Origin: Acidobacteriaceae bacterium
GTDB taxonomy: Bacteria > Acidobacteriota > Terriglobia > Terriglobales > Acidobacteriaceae
Direction of reading: 5' to 3'
Length of the DNA: 49,114 nt
Assembly: GCA_003134655.1 (NCBI GenBank)
Contig: PLBY01000104.1
Coordinates: 29,594-78,707, forward strand
This document shows positions 1-7,024 of the stretch, piece after piece. The notes beneath the pieces were generated by a model. That model saw only the letters and a program-made list of their open reading frames with translations, was not told where the DNA came from and made no database searches. The position numbers and the translations under genes are program-made. Positions within the stretch are counted from its first letter, which is position 1. Each line of letters opens with the position of its first letter.

Positions 1-44
1 CCGATGTGGATGAATTGACGACGAGTCAGGGGATTTTTAGCCAT
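1..44 (-). CDS. N-terminus of a Tat-exported protein (partial, runs off left edge)
   Basis: Only the first 14 codons lie in the window. They read M-A-K-N-P-L-T-R-R-Q-F-I-H-I, which contains a twin-arginine motif (T-R-R-Q-F-I) close to the consensus S/T-R-R-x-F-L-K. This suggests a folded, often cofactor-bound protein exported by the Tat pathway. The start is supported by a GGAG Shine-Dalgarno sequence six to seven bases upstream on the minus strand. The mature domain is outside the window, so no function can be given. A chance ORF is possible, but the combination of ribosome binding site and RR motif at the first codons makes a real gene likely. Confidence 0.6.
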   Translation of the reverse strand, partial: MAKNPLTRRQFIHI

Positions 45-632
45 GAGATTCTCCACTATGGATTTGAATGCGTCCGTGACAGCGCGCGCGCCGGCGCGGA
101 GTGCTACCGGGGTGGAATTATGCCACAAGCAGGGGAGGGAGAGCTAAATCGATTTTGTTGGGGGAATGGTAGGGGTAACGCACAGCAGGTCTCTCCACTT
201 CGCATGGCCTTCCTTCGGAAGGACATGCTGCGGTCGAGATGACAGTTTTTGGGTTGGGTGAAATTCTGAGAAGGGTAGGGATATTTTGGAGGAGAGAAAA
301 AAGTGAGGGGGAAAAAATTGAAAGGGCCGTGACATTGGTTATGCTCTAGCCGCTCGCTCCTGCGAGGGAGCTTACAGCGTGGAAGCATGCACCGTCACGA
401 CCCCTTGATGCGATCACTGCTTTCGCAGTTCCGAACCCCAACTGCCCCTCGCAGAGCCGTCGGTTTTTTCAGGTCCGGTCACCCCTCAGGTTGCCCCGCT
501 GGGCTGATCACTCAGTCTATCGGACTGGCTCGTTTTATTGTGCCAACCCTTTCGACCGTCGACGCAAACAACCCTAACAGAGAATTGAAAAACGTCAACG
601 CAAACTATTGGTGCAATAGCTTGGGGCAAACC

Positions 633-641
633 TGTGCATAA
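633..641 (-). promoter_or_regulatory. DnaA-box-like nonamer
   Basis: The minus strand reads TTATGCACA, matching the DnaA box consensus TTATNCACA exactly. It faces a second box at 673-681, 40 bases away centre to centre. A role in origin function or DnaA-regulated transcription is inference; dnaA, dnaN and gyrB are not in the window. Confidence 0.4.
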
Positions 642-672
642 CGAGAAATGCAAATGGTTGCAACGCGGGAGC

Positions 673-681
673 TTATCCACA
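673..681 (+). promoter_or_regulatory. DnaA box, perfect consensus nonamer
   Basis: The plus strand reads TTATCCACA, the strongest DnaA box sequence known from E. coli. It is inverted relative to the box at 633-641 and lies about 150 bases upstream of the ribonuclease H gene. Two perfect nonamers this close are unlikely by chance, but two boxes do not make an origin. Confidence 0.45.
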
Positions 682-827
682 GGCGAAATCAATCGGGACG
701 CGTTTTGCACATAAGATTGCACAAGGCTGGGGCGTGCTGCAAAACATATGAAAGGGAACCAAATAATCGTCTTGACGGTGGAAGCGGATGAGCGCATCTT
801 TCAAATAGCGAGAAACGAACAGAATTG

Positions 828-1226
828 ATGTCAGAACTCGTGGCCTATGTGGATGGCGGTTGCCTGGGGAATCCGGGGCCGTCGGGCATTGGGGTGGTGA
901 TCAACGGCTGCGCTAGCGGTCCGGTTCGGATCGCCAAGTGGATTGGCCACCAGGACAATAATGTTGCCGAATATGCCGCGCTGATGGAAGCCCTGCAGTA
1001 CGCGGTATCGCTCAAGGCGCAGAAACTCCACGTTTATTCGGACTCGGAGGTAGTCGTCCGCCAGATGACGGGGGAGTACACCTGCCGCAGCCCGCGACTC
1101 TACTCGTTACACTGGACCTGCCGGAAGCTGGCGCGGTCGCTGACGTTTTCGATTTCGCATGTGCCGCGCGAGAGTAATGCGGAAGCGAATGGGCTGGCGC
1201 AGTCGGCGCTGCGGCGGAAGGCGTAG
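828..1226 (+). CDS. rnhA: Ribonuclease HI family protein
   Basis: A 132-residue single-domain RNase H fold protein that would cleave the RNA strand of RNA-DNA hybrids in the cytoplasm. Visible motifs are Y-V-D-G-G near the start (catalytic D9), A-E-Y-A-A-L-M-E (E48), Y-S-D-S (D72) and the C-terminal helix V-P-R-E-S-N-A-E-A-N. The last carboxylate of the usual D-E-D-D set is Asn (N121) here. In E. coli RNase HI the equivalent position (D134) is the most tolerant of substitution, so activity is probably kept. The ATG at 828 is preferred to the in-frame TTG at 825. The gene stands alone on the plus strand, with three palindromic repeats directly downstream. The glycine-rich start fits the bacterial and archaeal type-1 subgroup without a hybrid-binding domain. 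Confidence 0.85.
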   Translation: MSELVAYVDGGCLGNPGPSGIGVVINGCASGPVRIAKWIGHQDNNVAEYAALMEALQYAVSLKAQKLHVYSDSEVVVRQMTGEYTCRSPRLYSLHWTCRKLARSLTFSISHVPRESNAEANGLAQSALRRKA

Positions 1227-1254
1227 GGAATAGTCCTGAGACGAATTGCAACCA

Positions 1255-1334
1255 CCGGGCTGAAGCCCGGATCACTTCTGCTGACTCTTACGCGGCGCTG
1301 AAGCGCCCCTCTTCCACTACGGCGCTGGAAGCGC
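1255..1334. repeat. Cluster of three short palindromes (stem-CTGAAG-stem type)
   Basis: Three small inverted repeats follow the RNase H gene: CCGGGCTGAAGCCCGG (1255-1270), GGCGCTGAAGCGCC (1294-1307) and GCGCTGGAAGCGC (1322-1334). They share a central CTGAAG or CTGGAAG between variable complementary arms. The same design recurs at 3175-3194 and twice inside moaA (30563-30575 and 30597-30616), so this is a dispersed repeat family rather than a one-off terminator. There are no T-tracts after the stems. Confidence 0.7.
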
Positions 1335-1556
1335 TGTTCTTCCATGTGAAACTTTTGGCTTAGTACCTCTGCGCGTCGGATTTCTTGACACCTCGCGCCC
1401 TCCGAGCGAGACTCAAACTACTGCATCCTTATGAGTTAGGTGAGCTGCGGCGGGCGGATCGCGCCCCGTTCCGTCCAACTCTTGGGGTGCGCATGCGCCA
1501 TGTAACCTTATTCGTCTCTCGAGGGCAGGTCGTCAGACGCCGGCACGGGGCCGGTT

Positions 1557-3116
1557 GTGAAGATTGTGGAATTGCATCCGGAGCAGGCAGTGCAAGAGAA
1601 CACTTCAACCCGAGCACCCCAAGCCGGCGTTTCGGCCGCCCTCAACGCGGCACACGCGGAGGCGAATGCCCGTACTGCAGGCGTGCGTTTTCCCGGAGAG
1701 GATGGAGGACGTTCGCTAGCGGAGATGGCTCAGCGCGATCTCGATGCCGCGCTGCAGTTGCTCGCGGACCGCGCGCAATACATTACAGGCGCGAGCGGAG
1801 CGGCGATCGCCCTGCGGCGAAGTGGCAAGAATGACATGTTGTGCCGGGCCAGCACGGGGCCGATCGCGCCCGAGCTGGGGGCGCTGCTTTCGACGGAGTT
1901 TGGGCTTTCCGGGGAGAGTGTGCGTACGCGGCAGCCGCTACGCTGCGACGATGCCGAGCGCGATGTCCGGGTGAATCGCGATGTGTGCCGTCAGATGGGA
2001 ATTGCGTCGGTGGTGGTGATGCCCGTCGTGAATGACGACGAGGTGCTGGGCGTCTTTGAACTGTTTTCCGGGAAGGCGAATGCCTTCGGAGCGCGCGATG
2101 TGTCGGCGGTGCAGCGGCTGAGCGAAATGGTAGAGACCGCGGTGCGACTGGCGCAGGCTACCGAGAGCCTGCCGGAGCGGCTGAAGATGCAGCAGGCTTC
2201 GGCTCCGGCCGCGAAGGATGCGGATGTTCTCGAAGATCAAAACCTTGCGGGACAGGTTCTGGAAGACGTTGTCCTGGAGGAGCCGGTTCTAGACGAGCCA
2301 GTTCTGGAAGATTCGGTTCTGGAAACGCCAGCGCCTGTCGCGAAAGTCGCGGCCGAAAAGAGTGCTGAGGAATCGGCCGGTTCGGCGGCCAAGGTTCCAG
2401 CTGAACAGGGAAGGCCGGTCGCTGAGTTGAAGGCCGCCGCGCCTTCACCGGTGGAAGTCAAAGTCCCCACCTCGTCGGCAAATTCAGGGCAGGTACTGTC
2501 GCAGAGGCCGCGCGAGGATGCGCCAGCGATCGAGCAGAAGGCAGCCGTCGCCCCAGCCAAGAAGCCGTTGTTCTGGTCGGCGGCGCTGGCTCCGGCGGCG
2601 GATGCGGGAAAAGTGGAAGAGGCGGACCAGAGCCATGTTCCACCGGTATTAAGGAGTCTGCGGAAGTGTGATGCGTGTGGATTCCCGGTGTCTGCGGGGC
2701 GCGCGCTTTGCGTGGAGTGTGAGGAGAAGAAGTGGAGGGGGCAGCTGAAAGTGCCGAAGGCGGCGACGGCGCAGGCTGTAGCGTCGGGGCCGACGGTTGC
2801 GGCTCCAGCTACGGGGAAACCGGAAGCGCGGGCGTTTGCGGCTGCTGTCGCGACGACTTCGGCTGCGTCTGGGGTCGCGATATCCGCGGCGGTCAAGGAA
2901 TCTGAACAAGGCGCTGGGCAAGCGACGGTTGCGGCGCCGAATGCTGATGTTCGTGAGACGGCGGCCACGCTCGAGGCGCCGGAGGTATCGTCTGGGGAGT
3001 TTGTGTTGAGTGCGGGGCTGGAGCCTTCGCAATCGTGGATCGCGAGGAACAAGTACATTCTGGGTGTGCTTCTCGTCGTCGGCATTGTGGTGGCCGCAGT
3101 TTTCCTGCTGCGCTAG
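1557..3116 (+). CDS. GAF domain, zinc-ribbon, tail-anchored membrane protein
   Basis: A 519-residue protein of unusual architecture. Residues about 60-200 form a GAF-type ligand-sensing domain (V-V-V-M-P-V and L-G-V-F-E-L-F are typical core strands). About 205-365 is low complexity and rich in Ala, Pro and Glu, with an acidic V-L-E-(D/E)-P repeat at about 220-260. Residues 371-388 form a C-x2-C...C-x2-C zinc ribbon (C371, C374, C385, C388). The last 22 residues are one hydrophobic segment ending L-L-R, so the protein is probably tail-anchored with the sensor in the cytoplasm. There is no kinase, cyclase or HTH domain, so the output is unknown. The GTG start at 1557 follows a GGGG-rich stretch but has a weak Shine-Dalgarno. 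A redox, nitric oxide or small-molecule signalling role is possible but not shown. Confidence 0.75.
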   Translation: MKIVELHPEQAVQENTSTRAPQAGVSAALNAAHAEANARTAGVRFPGEDGGRSLAEMAQRDLDAALQLLADRAQYITGASGAAIALRRSGKNDMLCRASTGPIAPELGALLSTEFGLSGESVRTRQPLRCDDAERDVRVNRDVCRQMGIASVVVMPVVNDDEVLGVFELFSGKANAFGARDVSAVQRLSEMVETAVRLAQATESLPERLKMQQASAPAAKDADVLEDQNLAGQVLEDVVLEEPVLDEPVLEDSVLETPAPVAKVAAEKSAEESAGSAAKVPAEQGRPVAELKAAAPSPVEVKVPTSSANSGQVLSQRPREDAPAIEQKAAVAPAKKPLFWSAALAPAADAGKVEEADQSHVPPVLRSLRKCDACGFPVSAGRALCVECEEKKWRGQLKVPKAATAQAVASGPTVAAPATGKPEARAFAAAVATTSAASGVAISAAVKESEQGAGQATVAAPNADVRETAATLEAPEVSSGEFVLSAGLEPSQSWIARNKYILGVLLVVGIVVAAVFLLR

Positions 3117-3174
3117 GTTTGGCGGGAGGTTGTGCCGTCCCTAGGGGAACTTGTGCCGACTTTTCCCACCCAAC

Positions 3175-3194
3175 CCCAGCGCTGAAGCGCTGGG
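3175..3194. repeat. Palindrome of the CTGAAG family, possible terminator
   Basis: CCCAGCGCT-GA-AGCGCTGGG is a nine-base-pair perfect stem about 60 bases after the GAF protein. It belongs to the same family as 1255-1334. There is no strong T-tract, so rho-independent termination is uncertain. Confidence 0.55.
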
Positions 3195-3351
3195 CTAAAT
3201 TGTTTCGCCGCTCCGCGGCTGCGGCTTGGCGGGTTTCGACTGATCGCCTCCCCTATAACTCCTTACTTATCCGCACTCTCCGTGCTCTCTCCTCTACATT
3301 TTAGGCGCCTCGTTTTGCCTATGTGCTGCTCTACCGGAGCGGCGGAAAACC

Positions 3352-3379
3352 TTGACAACAGAGGCAAGTCTGCTAAAGT
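3352..3379 (+). promoter_or_regulatory. Sigma-70-type promoter of the coiled-coil protein gene
   Basis: TTGACA (3352-3357) and TAAAGT (3374-3379) are separated by 16 bases. The -10 is preceded by TG (TGC-TAAAGT), giving an extended -10. Transcription would begin near 3386, about 37 bases before the ATG at 3423. Confidence 0.6.
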
Positions 3380-3422
3380 TCGGAGACAGGTTTGCAAACT
3401 TCGAACACAACGGGCAGGTGCC

Positions 3423-3692
3423 ATGGTCATGAAGAATGTTTATGAAGTCTTGCGCCAGAAGGAAATGGAGCTGACGCGACTGGAGAAGGAAGTGGAGGCC
3501 CTGCGGCTGGTAGCTCCGCTGCTCTCCGAGGAAAAGGAAATGGCGTCGGATATGGGGAAGCCGGCGCTCGCCACAGCCGTCAACGGACCCCAAGCCACGG
3601 CGCGCATTTCGATTCCGGCGCCGCCGTCGATTCCCGCGCCCCAGCCGGTGCGCGCGGCGGGATGGGAAGATACAGCCAAACGCTGGCCGTAG
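3423..3692 (+). CDS. Small coiled-coil protein, function unknown
   Basis: An 89-residue protein. Residues 3-40 form a charged amphipathic helix (K-N-V-Y-E-V-L-R-Q-K-E then E-L-T-R-L-E-K-E-V-E-A-L-R) that is very likely a coiled coil. The rest is Ala/Pro-rich and disordered, ending W-E-D-T-A-K-R-W-P. There is no signal peptide or membrane segment. The start at 3423 is supported by a GGCAGG-like Shine-Dalgarno and by the well-formed promoter at 3352-3379; ATG 3429 is an alternative. The gene is closed by a strong hairpin at 3763-3786, so it is a single-gene transcript. I recall similar small proteins in acidobacterial genomes but know of no function; a scaffold or oligomerisation role is only a guess. 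Confidence 0.7.
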   Translation: MVMKNVYEVLRQKEMELTRLEKEVEALRLVAPLLSEEKEMASDMGKPALATAVNGPQATARISIPAPPSIPAPQPVRAAGWEDTAKRWP

Positions 3693-3762
3693 GGGCTGGC
3701 TATAGAGGATTGACCAGAATGTCGCGGTGCCTGCACGCTACGGCGTGGGGCGGAGGTTTTTT

Positions 3763-3786
3763 CGGCCCGGGATGCGTCCCGGGCCG
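3763..3786 (+). terminator. Hairpin terminator
   Basis: A perfect ten-base-pair GC-rich stem (arms CGGCCCGGGA and TCCCGGGCCG, loop TGCG) is followed by TTGTGTTT. It sits between the coiled-coil gene and the DUF1444 gene. Confidence 0.65.
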
Positions 3787-3847
3787 TTGTGTTTCTGGAG
3801 GCGGGCGGGTGGGAAGATCGGTTAGACTCGCACCAGAGAAATAGGCC

Positions 3848-5059
3848 GTGAATTTACTGGACAAGATTCTTCCCGGCAAGCCCTCGCACGACGCATTCGC
3901 CGATACGATGATTCGGGCGTTCGAAGCCGTGGGAGTGCGAAACCTGGAGTACCGCGAAGCTGAATTCGCGCTCAAGATTCCAGGCAAGAACGCGACTGTT
4001 TTTCTGGAGAATTCCTACGCGGCTTATTGCAGTGTTCCGCGCAAGGAGCGGCAATCGGTCATCACCAAACTGGTCGCGAGTTTTACGTCCATCCCGGAGA
4101 TTCCGAGCGATTTTGCCACGGCAAAGGCAGCCCTGATGCCGGTGGTTCGGGATGCTGCCTACTATGGTTTGACGGAGTTGATCTCGCGCAAGAAGGGAAT
4201 CCGAGATCCGGATCTGGAGGTGCAGGTCAAGCCTTTGGTGAGCGGGCTGGTTGTGGGCCTGGCTTACGACTCCGAACACAGCATCACGTCGGTGAACCGG
4301 AAGCAGCTCGAGGAGTGGGGCGTCGGGTTGGACGAAGCCTTTGCCGCTGCCAAAGATAATCTCTGGGAGAAAACGGATCCGAGTCGTCTGGCGGGACAGG
4401 GCGGCGTGTACTGGGGGCAGTGGGGCGATTCCTACGACAGCTCGCGGATGTTGCTCACGGAGTTGATGTATCGCCTTTCGGTCGACGGCGACCCGGTGGC
4501 CTTTGTGCCCAACCGGGATGTTCTTCTGGTCACGGGAAAAGATAACGTGGCGGGACTGAATGCGATCCTGAAGACCGGGGCCGAGAGCCACTTTAACCAG
4601 GGGCATCCGGTCTCACCTGATCTGTATGTTCTGGTCGATGGAGTGTGGAAGGTCTACGTTCCGGAAGATGCAGCGCTGCGGGAAATGTCGCTTTCGCTCA
4701 GGCGGAAGCGAGACGCTGTCGACTACAGCCAGCAAAAAAAGATTCTCGATGAAAGTCACGAGCAGCAGGAGATCGATACTTTTGTGGCGAGCTTCAATAT
4801 CTATGAAGGAAATGACGGAAGCGTCTATAGCTTGTGTGTGTGGTCGAACGGTGTCGACAGCACGCTGCCGCGAGCGGAACGTATTGGGTTCGTGGTGAGC
4901 GTTGAAGACAATGACATGTTCGTGGTGCCGTGGGACGCGGCCATGCCTGTGGCCGGAAGCCTGCTGGAGGAAGAGGCCGGATTGGTGCCGGTTCGCTATC
5001 GCGCGAGACAGTTTCCCAGCGAAGCGCAAATCGCACAGTTGCGTGCGTTGGTGAAGTGA
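3848..5059 (+). CDS. DUF1444 (YtpQ-like) family protein
   Basis: A 403-residue cytoplasmic protein without signal peptide or membrane segments. The central part (about residues 135-245) carries features of DUF1444: L-E-E-W-G-V-x-L-D-E-A-F followed by A-K-D-N-L, then S-S-R-M-L-L and the strongly conserved-looking D-P-V-A-F-V-P-N-R-D-V-L-L-V-T-G. The family has no established biochemical activity. The N-terminal part and the extra C-terminal 140 residues, which are rich in hydrophobic beta-like stretches, are not assigned. The start is GTG 3848, with a TTAGACT -10-like element upstream near 3822. It is followed by a convergent gene. Assignment to DUF1444 is by motif memory and is moderately sure. 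Confidence 0.65.
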   Translation: MNLLDKILPGKPSHDAFADTMIRAFEAVGVRNLEYREAEFALKIPGKNATVFLENSYAAYCSVPRKERQSVITKLVASFTSIPEIPSDFATAKAALMPVVRDAAYYGLTELISRKKGIRDPDLEVQVKPLVSGLVVGLAYDSEHSITSVNRKQLEEWGVGLDEAFAAAKDNLWEKTDPSRLAGQGGVYWGQWGDSYDSSRMLLTELMYRLSVDGDPVAFVPNRDVLLVTGKDNVAGLNAILKTGAESHFNQGHPVSPDLYVLVDGVWKVYVPEDAALREMSLSLRRKRDAVDYSQQKKILDESHEQQEIDTFVASFNIYEGNDGSVYSLCVWSNGVDSTLPRAERIGFVVSVEDNDMFVVPWDAAMPVAGSLLEEEAGLVPVRYRARQFPSEAQIAQLRALVK

Positions 5060-5083
5060 GGTAGTCCGCTGGCTTCTCGTCGC

Positions 5084-5533
5084 TCAGTGGATCAGGGTCT
5101 CCTGATCCGCAACGCACTTCCACTCTCCGTTCAATTTCACCCAGGTATCGGTAAAACGTCCGTGATGGACGAAGGGCTTGCCGCTGTCGCTGCCTTTGGT
5201 TCGATATTCACTGGTCACGATGGCCACGTTCCCGTAGAGGTAGACGCTGGTGTCGGAGTTGGCGATTTCGGTGGGACTGAAAGAGAGATCTTTGATGCCG
5301 GCGAGGTATTGTTGCTTGTTCTGGAGGGCTCCGTGGTGATCGACGCTAATAAAGGTGTCCGCCATGATGGCGGCAGCCGCGGTAGCGTCGTGATGCATCT
5401 CCGCCTGGTTCCAGGCGCTCTCGAGGGCGAGGATCATGCTCTTATCGTCGGCGGAATTTGTGGTCTTGCTCTGCGGGGCCGCGAGCAGGGGCGCTGCTGA
5501 GAGCAGCAGGGCGAGTGCCAGGATACGGATCAT
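5084..5533 (-). CDS. Secreted DUF4440 / SnoaL-like (NTF2 fold) protein
   Basis: A 149-residue protein with an N-terminal Sec signal peptide (hydrophobic L-A-L-A-L-L-L-S-A-A-P-L-L, cleavage near A-A-P-Q at about residue 20). The mature part follows the DUF4440 pattern: L-E-S-A-W-N-Q-A, a central A-D-T-F-I-S-V-D-H-H-G, V-A-I-V-T-S-E-Y and the closing F-T-D-T-W-V-K-L-N-G-E-W-K-C-V-A-D-Q-E. The fold is the NTF2 cone, which may bind small hydrophobic ligands or act as an isomerase; no specific activity can be assigned. It would act in the periplasm or outside the cell. It reads towards the DUF1444 gene and is separated by about 80 bases from the upstream desulfurase-like gene on the same strand. 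Confidence 0.75.
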   Translation of the reverse strand: MIRILALALLLSAAPLLAAPQSKTTNSADDKSMILALESAWNQAEMHHDATAAAAIMADTFISVDHHGALQNKQQYLAGIKDLSFSPTEIANSDTSVYLYGNVAIVTSEYRTKGSDSGKPFVHHGRFTDTWVKLNGEWKCVADQETLIH

Positions 5534-5615
5534 AGGCCTTCTTCCTTCGAGAGTCTCTCCTAGACTCTCTCTTGCAGATGCTCTGCGTACTGACTGGGTG
5601 GATCAATTCGCGGGG

Positions 5616-6944
5616 CTACGCGCTGACAATCTCGCGCAGCGCTGCCAGCAGGCGGTCGACTTCCTCCACTGTGTTGTAGTGTACGAGGCCGATGCGCAGG
5701 AAGCCGCCGGATTTCTCGACGTCGAGGTGCTCGGTGAGGTTCAGGGCGTAGTAGTTGCCGTCCCAGGTGAAGAAGCCGCGGTCGCCGAGTTTGGAGGAGA
5801 GTTCGAGGGGAGTGTGGCCTTCGACCCTGATCGCGAGAGTGGCGCAGCGTTCGTGGAAGCGCGCGGGATCGGTGATGCCGTAGATCTTGAGGTGGGGGAT
5901 TTTGACGAGTCCGGCGATCATTCTTTTCAGCAGTGCGCTCTCGTGTTCGTGGATGGCGGCGTAGGCGGCTTCGATGGCGGCGCGGCGGGGGAGGGGTCGA
6001 GCTTCGCTCGACGGACGGCCGAGGCGGCCGTCCCCACATGTTCCGTTCCCACTCGATTCGTGGTGGCGGCCTAGGTCCGCGATATATTCCACGCAGGCGG
6101 CGATGCCGGCGATGCACTCGTGGTTGAGCGTGCCCCACTCCCAGCAATTGGGAATCGCGTTCGTGTTGGGACGAACTTTGTAAGGACGCAGGCGCTTCAG
6201 GTGCTCGCGCTTGCCGAAGAGCACGCCCATGTGCGGGCCAAAGAATTTGTAGGTCGAGCACGCCAGGAAATCGCAATCGAGCGCGGCGACGTCGATCAGT
6301 CCGTGCGGGCCGTAGTGGACGGCGTCGATGTAGGCGAGGGCTCCGGCGGTGTGGGCGAGGCGGACGATTTCTTTTACCGGATTGATGGTGCCGACTGCGT
6401 TAGAGGCGTATCCGGCAGCGACCAGTTTCGTCTTCGAGTTGATTTTCGACGCGAGGTCGGCCATGTCGAGCGTGCAGTCTTGGTCGTGGATTTCGGCCCA
6501 GCGGACGGTTATGCCTCGGTCTTCTGCCATGGCGAGCCAGGGAGAAACGTTGGCGTCGTGGTCGAGGCGGGTGACGACGATCTCGTCGCCGGGTTTCAGA
6601 TCGCGGCCAATCGCGCGGCTGATGGCGAAAGTCAGAGTGGTCATGTTCGGCCCCAAGGCGACTTCGTCGGCGCCGCAATGGAGGAAGTCGGCCATGGCGC
6701 TGCGCGCTTCGGCGATCATGGCGTCGGTGCGGCGGCTGGTGGCGTAGGCTCCGCCGGTGTTGGCGTTGTTGTGGCGCAGGTAGTCGGAGATGGCGTCGAT
6801 CACGCGCTGCGGGACTTGTGTTCCTCCCGGGCCGTCGAGAAAGGCGGCGGGGTGTCCGTTGACGGTTTGCGCGAGCGAGGGGAACTGGGAGCGGACGGAG
6901 GCGAGGTCGAGGGCGGCCTTAATCGAATCTTCAGTGGTCGGCAT
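5616..6944 (-). CDS. Cysteine desulfurase-like PLP enzyme (class V aminotransferase, VC1184 type) with in-frame repeat insert
   Basis: A 442-residue fold-type I PLP enzyme of the cysteine desulfurase-like subfamily. The PLP Schiff-base lysine is in S-T-Y-K-F-F-G-P (K233); the PLP-binding Asp and His are in Y-I-D-A-V-H (residues 205-210). The family has the fold of cysteine desulfurases, but the substrate is not settled; cysteine desulfuration is an analogy. It is about 30 residues longer than I expect for the family. The excess lies at residues about 293-320 (5985-6068), a Gly/Arg/Ser/Pro-rich stretch encoded by a palindromic repeat that also occurs between genes (22331-22405). Flanking sequence reads smoothly into A-A-I-E-A-A-Y, so the frame is kept and the gene looks functional. 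The homoserine dehydrogenase gene lies upstream on the same strand. Confidence 0.85.
   Translation of the reverse strand: MPTTEDSIKAALDLASVRSQFPSLAQTVNGHPAAFLDGPGGTQVPQRVIDAISDYLRHNNANTGGAYATSRRTDAMIAEARSAMADFLHCGADEVALGPNMTTLTFAISRAIGRDLKPGDEIVVTRLDHDANVSPWLAMAEDRGITVRWAEIHDQDCTLDMADLASKINSKTKLVAAGYASNAVGTINPVKEIVRLAHTAGALAYIDAVHYGPHGLIDVAALDCDFLACSTYKFFGPHMGVLFGKREHLKRLRPYKVRPNTNAIPNCWEWGTLNHECIAGIAACVEYIADLGRHHESSGNGTCGDGRLGRPSSEARPLPRRAAIEAAYAAIHEHESALLKRMIAGLVKIPHLKIYGITDPARFHERCATLAIRVEGHTPLELSSKLGDRGFFTWDGNYYALNLTEHLDVEKSGGFLRIGLVHYNTVEEVDRLLAALREIVSA
5985..6068 (-). repeat. Family-B palindromic repeat inside a coding sequence
   Basis: On the minus strand this segment contains CATGTGGGGAC, a stem around GGCCGCCTCGGCC, then CGAGCGAAGCTCG. 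The core (5995-6040) matches the element at 22331-22405 with only about five differences and one single-base gap over some 46 bases. It contributes about 28 residues to the desulfurase-like protein without breaking the frame. Confidence 0.75.
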
Positions 6945-6974
6945 GATCTATCTACTTTTATCATGATCGTCGGG

Positions 6975-7024
6975 GTGCGAGGGCGAGACGCCCTCGCGAC
7001 AGCCGGCGGGACGCCGGCGCTACT
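6975..7024. repeat. Family-A double-hairpin repeat at the 3' end of homoserine dehydrogenase
   Basis: Two adjacent hairpins: GCGAGGGCG-aga-CGCCCTCGC (6977-6998) and GCCGGCG-gga-CGCCGGC (7002-7018), joined by GACA and followed by GCTACT. The homoserine dehydrogenase stop codon (7020-7022) lies inside the right edge. Near-identical elements occur at 14711-14759 and 19181-19227, each immediately downstream of a minus-strand gene. Confidence 0.7.

Larger units (their letters stand above)
45..827. other. Long non-coding stretch
   Basis: About 780 bases with no convincing gene. Short ORFs on both strands have low-complexity, arginine- or proline-rich translations typical of shadow frames. The left part has a purine-rich tract (about 268-320). 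The right part contains two DnaA-box-like nonamers in opposite orientation (633-641 and 673-681). The segment about 190-245 resembles the dispersed non-coding repeats common in this phylum, but I cannot prove that from a single copy. Confidence 0.5.

Noticed and set aside
45..827. Chromosomal replication origin
   Set aside because: Only two DnaA boxes, no AT-rich unwinding element and no dnaA, dnaN or gyrB nearby; kept only as regulatory-site candidates.
1385..1834. A 149-residue arginine-rich open frame overlapping the GAF protein
   Set aside because: It overlaps the start of a gene with recognisable domains in another frame, and its translation is low-complexity Arg/Gly-rich, typical of a shadow in high-GC DNA.
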